64,000 nt of DNA from assembly GCA_035285595.1 (NCBI GenBank), contig JAYKGV010000006.1, positions 49,866-113,865 of the forward strand. Reading direction: 5' to 3'. The translations under genes and the position numbers were made by a program. Source of the DNA: VGJW01 sp035285595 (GTDB lineage: Bacteria > Cyanobacteriota > Sericytochromatia > S15B-MN24 > VGJW01). Below are positions 59,744 to 64,000 of the stretch, in pieces (position 1 is the first letter of the stretch; each line of letters begins with the position of its first letter). The notes below the pieces were generated by a model that did not search any database, had not been told where the DNA came from, and was given only the letters and a program-made list of their open reading frames with translations.

Positions 59744-59797
59744 TTATCCAGCCAGAAGCCCCCTGTCGATTCGGACAGGGGGCTTCTGGCTGGATAA
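59744..59797. terminator. 24-bp perfect hairpin after the cNMP gene
   Basis: TTATCCAGCCAGAAGCCCCC... (24 bases, 59744-59767), loop GATTCG, and its exact complement (59774-59797). The core AAGCCCCCTGTC/GACAGGGGGCTT looks like a terminator stem, but no T-tract follows on either strand. It is longer and more perfect than the other terminators here, so an mRNA-protecting or processing role is also possible. Confidence 0.6.
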
Positions 59798-59888
59798 GGC
59801 CTGTCGGGCCCTGCTCAGACTTGCCACACAACAAAGATGACACAATGACGTTAATTTTAAACACAAAGAGTTGGCTCGTCGTGACATC

Positions 59889-59917
59889 TTGACATGACCT
59901 GAACAGGCTGCGATAAA
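59889..59917 (+). promoter_or_regulatory. Promoter of the triple-HTH regulator
   Basis: TTGACA (59889-59894), 17 bases, GATAAA (59912-59917). The -35 box is perfect. TGACAT occurs twice, at 59882 and 59890, within the -35 region, a possible operator. The start codon is 60 bases downstream. The preceding 60 bases are A/T-rich compared with the rest of the window. Confidence 0.55.
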
Positions 59918-59977
59918 GGAATTGAGGGGAGTCATCCACGAACCGCCCTGCACCCTTCCCTTCATTGGAGTGTTGCC

Positions 59978-60826
59978 ATGCCTGCTCAACCGCCCCGCTC
60001 CCTGATGCGTGTCTCCTACCGCGGCATGGGAGCCGTCGCTGCGACGCGCCCCCCCAGCCCGTCCGTGAACGTGCTGAAGACCAGCTTGTCCCAGGCCGGG
60101 GTGACGCGCAAGCAGTTCGTGCAGTCAACCGGATTGTCCTACGAGTACGTGTCCCGGATCTTCAACAGCAAAGTCAAGTTTCCAACGGTCAGGGAGACCT
60201 TGGAGCGGTTTGCCGAAGTGGCCCAGATTGACCCGATGATGTTCGAGGAATACCGGCAGCTGGTCGCCATCCTGCCGGACTCGACCCGAAAGGTCTGGGC
60301 CCGCATGCAGGAGTTGGGTCTGGGACGTCAGGAGTTCGCGAGCAAGGTCGACATCAGTCGCACCTACATGTACGAAATCCTTCGTGGAGATGTCCCTTTC
60401 CCGCGCAATCCTGAGGTCATCGAAAAAGTTGCGACGGCGCTGCAACTGCCGCCGGAGACCTTCGGGGAATATCTCGCGCCAGTCATCGATTGGGCCGAAC
60501 GCAACCCGCAGGCGATCGAACATGTGTTCCTCAATATGCTGATCAGCAAGATGTTGGTCGCAAGGGGTTATCTCAAAGCCTCGGACACCTCTGCTTCTCA
60601 ACTGTCCGATAGCCTCCTCGAGATTTTCCCGCCTGAAGAACGGCTTGATCCCTTCGTCCCCAAGGTCTATGCAGCCATGGGCAAGCGCAAGCTGGACCTG
60701 CGGCGCTTGGCCGCCGACGCCGACCTCGAAGAGGACCGCGTCCGCCTGTTGCTCTGCGGGCAAGTCGTCCCCGACGAGCTGCCGGACGTGGTCAAGGCTC
60801 TCAAGTCCAAGCTTCGAATTCGCTAG
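59978..60826 (+). CDS. Regulator with three helix-turn-helix repeats
   Basis: A 282-residue protein with GGAG seven bases before the ATG. Three related HTH (XRE-like) units follow each other: residues 32-95 (LSQAGVTRKQFVQSTGLSYEYVSRIF), 106-168 (LGLGRQEFASKVDISRTYMYEIL) and 228-278 (KRKLDLRRLAADADLEEDRVRLLL). The last is the most diverged and may not bind DNA. It also has a 60-residue helical insert (170-225). Such triplicated repressor domains suggest binding to a long or multi-site operator. Function unknown; expression is set by the strong promoter at 59889. Confidence 0.85.
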   Translation: MPAQPPRSLMRVSYRGMGAVAATRPPSPSVNVLKTSLSQAGVTRKQFVQSTGLSYEYVSRIFNSKVKFPTVRETLERFAEVAQIDPMMFEEYRQLVAILPDSTRKVWARMQELGLGRQEFASKVDISRTYMYEILRGDVPFPRNPEVIEKVATALQLPPETFGEYLAPVIDWAERNPQAIEHVFLNMLISKMLVARGYLKASDTSASQLSDSLLEIFPPEERLDPFVPKVYAAMGKRKLDLRRLAADADLEEDRVRLLLCGQVVPDELPDVVKALKSKLRIR

Positions 60827-60850
60827 ACATTTTCCGTCGCCCCACACAAG

Positions 60851-60873
60851 ACCCTCGACCGTCGAGGGTTTTT
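60851..60873 (+). terminator. Terminator of the triple-HTH gene
   Basis: ACCCTCGA (60851-60858), loop CCG, TCGAGGGT (60862-60869), followed by TTTT: a classic Rho-independent terminator 25 bases after the stop. Confidence 0.88.
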
Positions 60874-60896
60874 GTGTATCATGAAGTCATCACATC

Positions 60897-61337
60897 ATGA
60901 GAAGCCTGACATCTCACCCTGAACGTACGCTCGATGCGACGGACTATCTGCCACTGGGTGCAGAGTCTATCCCTCGTACTCGTGTCCTGATCATCGAAGA
61001 CCACGTAGACACCGGAGTCTGGCTGGGACGGGCCCTGCAAGAGCAGGGTTATGCGGTTCGCTGGGAGCGACGTGGGGAACACGCCCTCATCGCACTCGAG
61101 CGTCCGCCCTTTCCAGATGCCATCATTCTCGACCTGCTGCTGCCGGGCCTGCATGGGGAGCGTATCTACAAACTGGTGCGTGGACAGAAGGACCTGGAGA
61201 AAACCCCCATCCTTGTCATCACCGCGGTTCCTGACCAAGAACTTCCCGGCTGGGATGATGCTTGGGTGGGAACGTTGACCAAACCCGTTTCCAAGCGTCA
61301 GATCCTGCAGGCCCTGGAGGGGTTGCTGGCCCGCTGA
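60897..61337 (+). CDS. Single-domain response regulator
   Basis: A 146-residue lone receiver domain. After a 27-residue N-terminal extension it has RVLIIEDHVDTG (acidic pair), the phospho-Asp in AIILDLLLPGLHG, VITAVPDQ with the conserved Thr, and LTKPVSKRQ with the Lys. There is no output domain, so it may be a CheY-like or phosphorelay protein. TATCAT at 60877-60882 is a possible -10, directly after the terminator of the preceding gene. Confidence 0.92.
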   Translation: MRSLTSHPERTLDATDYLPLGAESIPRTRVLIIEDHVDTGVWLGRALQEQGYAVRWERRGEHALIALERPPFPDAIILDLLLPGLHGERIYKLVRGQKDLEKTPILVITAVPDQELPGWDDAWVGTLTKPVSKRQILQALEGLLAR

Positions 61338-61376
61338 CGGCTCCCCCGGGTTCTCCCCTTCAGGATGAAGGAGCGG

Positions 61377-61412
61377 AGGCCCGCCGACTTTCAGAGAGAA
61401 GCCGACGGGCCT
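61377..61412. terminator. Terminator between receiver gene and ndk
   Basis: AGGCCCGCCGACTT (61377-61390) pairs with AAGCCGACGGGCCT (61399-61412), with two G-U pairs in RNA. It lies in the 93-base gap between the convergent receiver and ndk genes and can serve both. Confidence 0.7.
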
Positions 61413-61430
61413 TCCGGGCAGAAGCCTCGC

Positions 61431-61880
61431 TCACTCCATCAGGTGGGTGTCGAGCGTACGGCCCCAGTCCAGCAGCTCACCTGGTGCAAAGAAGATACCA
61501 AGCTCACGCACCGCACTTTCGGGCGAATCCGATCCGTGCACGACATTGCGGCCGATATCCACGGCAAAATCACCGCGGATGGTCCCCGGCTCGGCATCTC
61601 GAGGATTGGTCTTACCCATCATCAGGCGCGCGGTAGCCACCACGCCAGGACCCTGCCAAGCCATGGCGACGACCGGGCCACTGGTGATGAAGTCAACGAG
61701 TCCCTTGAAGAAGGGTCGCTCACGATGTTCGCCATAGTGCTGTTCGGCCATCTCGCGGGTGACGTGCAGCAGCTTGAGTCCGACCAGCTGGTAGCCCTTC
61801 TGTTCGAAACGGGCGATGATCTGGCCCACCAGCCCGCGCTGGACCCCATCGGGTTTGACGGCGATGAATGTACGTTCCAT
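61431..61880 (-). CDS. ndk: Nucleoside diphosphate kinase
   Basis: 149 residues from ATG 61880, with AGGAGG upstream. Family blocks are ERTFIAVKPDGVQRGLVGQ, GTIRGDFAVDIGRNVVHGSDS with the phospho-histidine, and GKTNPRDAEPG. It equalises nucleoside triphosphate pools. The gene begins 68 bases after the DUF4127 stop on the same strand, so it may share that transcript. The longer upstream frame is not supported. Confidence 0.98.
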   Translation of the reverse strand: MERTFIAVKPDGVQRGLVGQIIARFEQKGYQLVGLKLLHVTREMAEQHYGEHRERPFFKGLVDFITSGPVVAMAWQGPGVVATARLMMGKTNPRDAEPGTIRGDFAVDIGRNVVHGSDSPESAVRELGIFFAPGELLDWGRTLDTHLME

Positions 61881-61948
61881 GGTGTGTCGTGGTCCTCCTG
61901 ACGAGCCTCCATGCAAGCATGGGCCCCGAGAAGATGCCACCATCAACT

Positions 61949-63397
61949 TCAATCGGCCGCGCTGGGGCGCAAGAGAATCTCGGCCTCGAACCAGCGGCGC
62001 CAAGGAAAGTTCCCTCCGACCGGCACCATGCCTGCCGTAGGGAACAACTCGGTGAATCGTTTGCGGAAGCTCGACCCGAATTTTGCCGCAGCCATGGATA
62101 GGTCAAGGCCCTCCCGCTTCCATTGTTGCCGCATCCACCCTTGATAGAGGACATCGTCGGCAAGCCGCTCGGCCATCAGCGCCCGCCACGCTTCTTCATC
62201 AGCCGGGCCGGTGCGCCAAGCCGCCCACATGGCCAGTGCGGTACCGATCGTATTGCCCGCCGTATTCCACGCGGCCAGCCCGGCCAGGCGCATCGGATCG
62301 AATCCCGGCCCTTCGTCCCCCTGACGCCACAAGGCGGAGTCGCCGCCGTTGGCATACGCGACATCGGCAAGGATCAGCGGGGTAGTCCTCTCGGCCAGGC
62401 GATCTCGCAGGGCCTCCAAGGGCCTCGCTCGCGCATTCACCCCTTCGAGACCCAAGCCAAGGGCCAAGTCTCCTTGAGAGACAGCCGGGGCATTAAGAAT
62501 CAAGCAGGCCACGGCCTCATCTGCTGGCGCCAGCCGAGCACCAAGCGCACGAATCTGCCCCGCCGCGGTGGCCACCAGCGGACGGTCTTCATACATGGCG
62601 ACGATGTCGCCACCCTCCGGGGGCCAAGCTTCGAGGGCAAGGGCCGGAGCCTGACCCTCGAGCAAAACGTGCCCCACAAGGACGGAAGCCACTTCGTCGG
62701 CCCCAGGATAGATGAGCACCCCGGGCGGGGCAAGGCCCTCCAAACGGCGCTTTTCGGCTTGGTTGAAGCCAAAGGGCGTGCAGTCATCCTGTGTCAGGCA
62801 GAGCAATTCGAGCACGCCGTCCCGCACGAGATCCATGGCCGCAAGGTGAACCTCGAAGTTTCGCGCCCGCCTCGCCAGGAACTCTTCTGCCAGTTCGTCC
62901 GGCACGGCAGCCCGCGCGGCCAACGCCTCCTCCAGTGCCCCGGGATCGCCCGTGACGTCATACCGATCGCGTGCGGAACTCCATCGATGAACCTGAGGAC
63001 CATAGTTCGCCCACCACGCCGGCTCCTCGTCGGCGACCGTGGAGTCAGGAATGCGCATGGTCACGGCGAATCCGAGCACGCGGCACGACAGCTCCCGCAG
63101 CCTGGCGAGGCGACCGCACAAGACCTCTGCCGATTCGAAGCTGCGTCGTGCCGGCACCAGCCCGCCGTGCACCAGCGTATCGAGAGCGATCACGGCTCCG
63201 TCCGCCCCACGGCACGCCTCCTCGAGCCACACCCAGACTCTTTCCGGATCGGCTGGACGATCAAGATCGCCCAGCAACTCAAGGGGGGGAACGACGAGAT
63301 CCAATCCGCCGGCACACCCGATGGCCGCGGGCAGGGCCCGCGTGCACGGGCGTCCATCCAACGGCAACAGGACCCACTTCTTGCGATCGTGTCGCAT
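61949..63397 (-). CDS. DUF4127 family protein
   Basis: 482 residues from ATG 63397. The opening WVLLPLDGRPCTRALP matches the conserved 'PLD.RP' signature of DUF4127, followed by GAVIALDTLVHGGLVPARR, MRIPDSTVADEEPAWWANYG, LLCLTQDDCTPFGFNQAEK and LADVAYANGGDSALW. The function is unknown; it may bind metal or a nucleotide or sugar. It is encoded just upstream of ndk. A 13-base inverted repeat ends at its start codon (63398-63448). Confidence 0.9.
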   Translation of the reverse strand: MRHDRKKWVLLPLDGRPCTRALPAAIGCAGGLDLVVPPLELLGDLDRPADPERVWVWLEEACRGADGAVIALDTLVHGGLVPARRSFESAEVLCGRLARLRELSCRVLGFAVTMRIPDSTVADEEPAWWANYGPQVHRWSSARDRYDVTGDPGALEEALAARAAVPDELAEEFLARRARNFEVHLAAMDLVRDGVLELLCLTQDDCTPFGFNQAEKRRLEGLAPPGVLIYPGADEVASVLVGHVLLEGQAPALALEAWPPEGGDIVAMYEDRPLVATAAGQIRALGARLAPADEAVACLILNAPAVSQGDLALGLGLEGVNARARPLEALRDRLAERTTPLILADVAYANGGDSALWRQGDEGPGFDPMRLAGLAAWNTAGNTIGTALAMWAAWRTGPADEEAWRALMAERLADDVLYQGWMRQQWKREGLDLSMAAAKFGSSFRKRFTELFPTAGMVPVGGNFPWRRWFEAEILLRPSAAD

Positions 63398-63448
63398 CCG
63401 ATCCCCTCCCGGTGGTCGCGGCGCACGAAGACCCAGGGAAGGGATCGG
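63398..63448. promoter_or_regulatory. Inverted repeat between DUF4127 and spoVS
   Basis: CCGATCCCCTCCC (63398-63410) and GGGAAGGGATCGG (63436-63448) are complementary at 12 of 13 positions, with 25 bases between. The repeat begins one base before the DUF4127 start codon and ends four bases before TAGACT (63452-63457), a likely -10 of spoVS. It could be an operator for both divergent genes. Confidence 0.4.
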
Positions 63449-63517
63449 CCCTAGACTGCCCTCAGACCGGCAAGGCCCACGGCCCCCGGCAATGCCCCCG
63501 ACACCGAGGAGTCCGAG

Positions 63518-63811
63518 ATGCTGTCCCCAAAGACCAGCCGCCAAGATGGAACCACGTTGCTCAAGGTGGCGTCAAAAAGCAACCCGTCCTCCGTGGCGGG
63601 AGCCATCGCCGGCATGGTCCGTGAGTCCGGCCGCTGCGAAGTGCAGGCCATCGGTGCCGGCGCCGTCAACCAGACCGTCAAGGCCATAGGAATCGCCCGC
63701 GGCTACGTGGCGCCGGGTGGCATCGATCTCGTCACCATCCCGGCCTTCCTCGACATCCAGGTCCACGGCGAAGAGCGAACGGCCATAAGGTTCATCATCG
63801 AGCCGCGTTGA
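63518..63811 (+). CDS. spoVS: SpoVS-family protein
   Basis: A 97-residue SpoVS homologue: LLKVASKSNPSSVAGAIAGMVRES, AIGAGAVNQTVKAIGIARGYVAPGGIDL and IPAFLDIQVHGEERTAIRFIIEP. The ATG follows GAGGAG. In Bacillus SpoVS is a late sporulation protein, but the family also occurs in bacteria that do not sporulate, where it is thought to be a regulator. Nothing else in the window points to sporulation. It converges on the NAD kinase gene and overlaps it by 17 bases. Confidence 0.95.
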   Translation: MLSPKTSRQDGTTLLKVASKSNPSSVAGAIAGMVRESGRCEVQAIGAGAVNQTVKAIGIARGYVAPGGIDLVTIPAFLDIQVHGEERTAIRFIIEPR

Positions 63812-64000
63812 CGCCCCGCGTCGCCCATTGGAGCTTGGTCCGCAGCCTCGGAAAAAACGTGCCGGCCCCGAACCTGACGAGACGGGCCGGCATCGCTGCC
63901 TTGCGAACCTCGATGACATCACCTTCGCGAAGATCCTCGACGAGAGGCAGGCCATCCACGATCAAGGCGGCCCCGGGATGCCGAGGGCGAACGCTGAGGC
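63795..64000 (-). CDS. nadK: NAD kinase, C-terminal end (partial)
   Basis: An open frame of 67 residues entering from the right edge on the minus strand. It reads LIVDGLPLVEDLREGDVIEV, then RLVRFGAGTFFPRLRTKLQW at the end. This matches the last part of NAD kinase: a 'DG.......GD.V.V' strand, then 'FF..L..KL.W'. NAD kinase makes NADP from NAD and ATP. The catalytic GGDG and NE motifs are outside the window. Confidence 0.78.
   Translation of the reverse strand, partial: LSVRPRHPGAALIVDGLPLVEDLREGDVIEVRKAAMPARLVRFGAGTFFPRLRTKLQWATRGVNAAR

Noticed and set aside
62123..63454. 443-codon plus-strand frame opposite DUF4127
   Set aside because: It lies entirely opposite DUF4127, which has strong family blocks; the antisense frame has none.
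1..64000. CRISPR array, tRNA, rRNA, insertion sequence, prophage or toxin-antitoxin pair
   Set aside because: No spaced direct repeats of array type, cloverleaf-like sequence, transposase or phage genes were seen on reading the window.

Overview
The window is a chromosomal stretch from a high-GC, flagellated, chemotactic bacterium with two membranes. The outer membrane is inferred from a full-length TamB and about ten lipoproteins. No rRNA, tRNA, CRISPR array, insertion sequence or prophage was seen, and coding density is very high with many 1-26 base overlaps between successive genes. Lineage is an inference: DUF3326, largely a cyanobacterial and plastid-lineage family, together with CheC/CheD, AddAB, SpoVS, NrdR and TamB would fit a non-photosynthetic relative of Cyanobacteria (Sericytochromatia/Vampirovibrionia type). 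This is not proven from the sequence.

Layout. 1-7191: chemotaxis and sigma operon (end of cheR, cheA, cheC, cheD, a small membrane protein, a FliA/WhiG-type sigma factor, cheW, DUF3326, an ECF sigma factor and its anti-sigma factor, the last with an apparent frameshift). 7180-9276: ligA on the opposite strand. 9392-12103: two tandem lipoprotein phospholipase-D paralogues sharing a promoter motif. 12121-19350: an MshEN-repeat protein and addB-addA. 19370-23443: four short flagellin genes on the minus strand, separated by terminators; two have clear sigma-28 promoters, and one is strongly divergent. 23536-27551: Hsp20, a small HATPase and a zinc-ribbon/cyclase/AAA/TPR regulator. 27548-31641: MauM/NapG-type ferredoxin with cytochrome c, a lipoprotein, a PolX-like protein with a damaged polymerase site, and a rhodanese. 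31651-36513: nrdD-nrdR, a lipoprotein, prmA and an HD-GYP protein lacking the HD histidine. 36589-41084: a copper-monooxygenase-like lipoprotein with a CxxxxCH lipoprotein, and a sugar ABC importer without its ATPase. 41180-49506: HDOD, RadA, EVE, DUF5995-like, an unknown protein, a peptide-binding protein, a GGDEF-like relic, an EF-hand lipoprotein and a desaturase. 49537-58525: glycogen phosphorylase, a small membrane protein, a subtilisin lipoprotein and TamB. 58538-64000: an OmpR-type regulator with a cNMP-binding protein, a triple-HTH regulator, a lone receiver, ndk-DUF4127, SpoVS and the end of NAD kinase.

How the parts fit. The sigma-28 gene at 3671 is the natural driver of the flagellin promoters near 22.4 and 23.4 kb. 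Signalling proteins are unusually dense, and several carry substitutions at catalytic residues (cyclase, HD-GYP, PolX, GGDEF-like), which suggests roles in binding rather than catalysis. Several genes have a -10-like hexamer placed five or six bases before the start codon, which suggests leaderless transcripts.

No single feature is an obviously new system. The best leads are the paired lipoprotein phospholipases with a shared operator, the 21-bp spaced TTATGTC repeats beside a rightward sigma-28-like promoter in the flagellin cluster, the zinc-ribbon/cyclase/AAA/TPR regulator with its HATPase partner, and the copper-monooxygenase/cytochrome-like lipoprotein pair.
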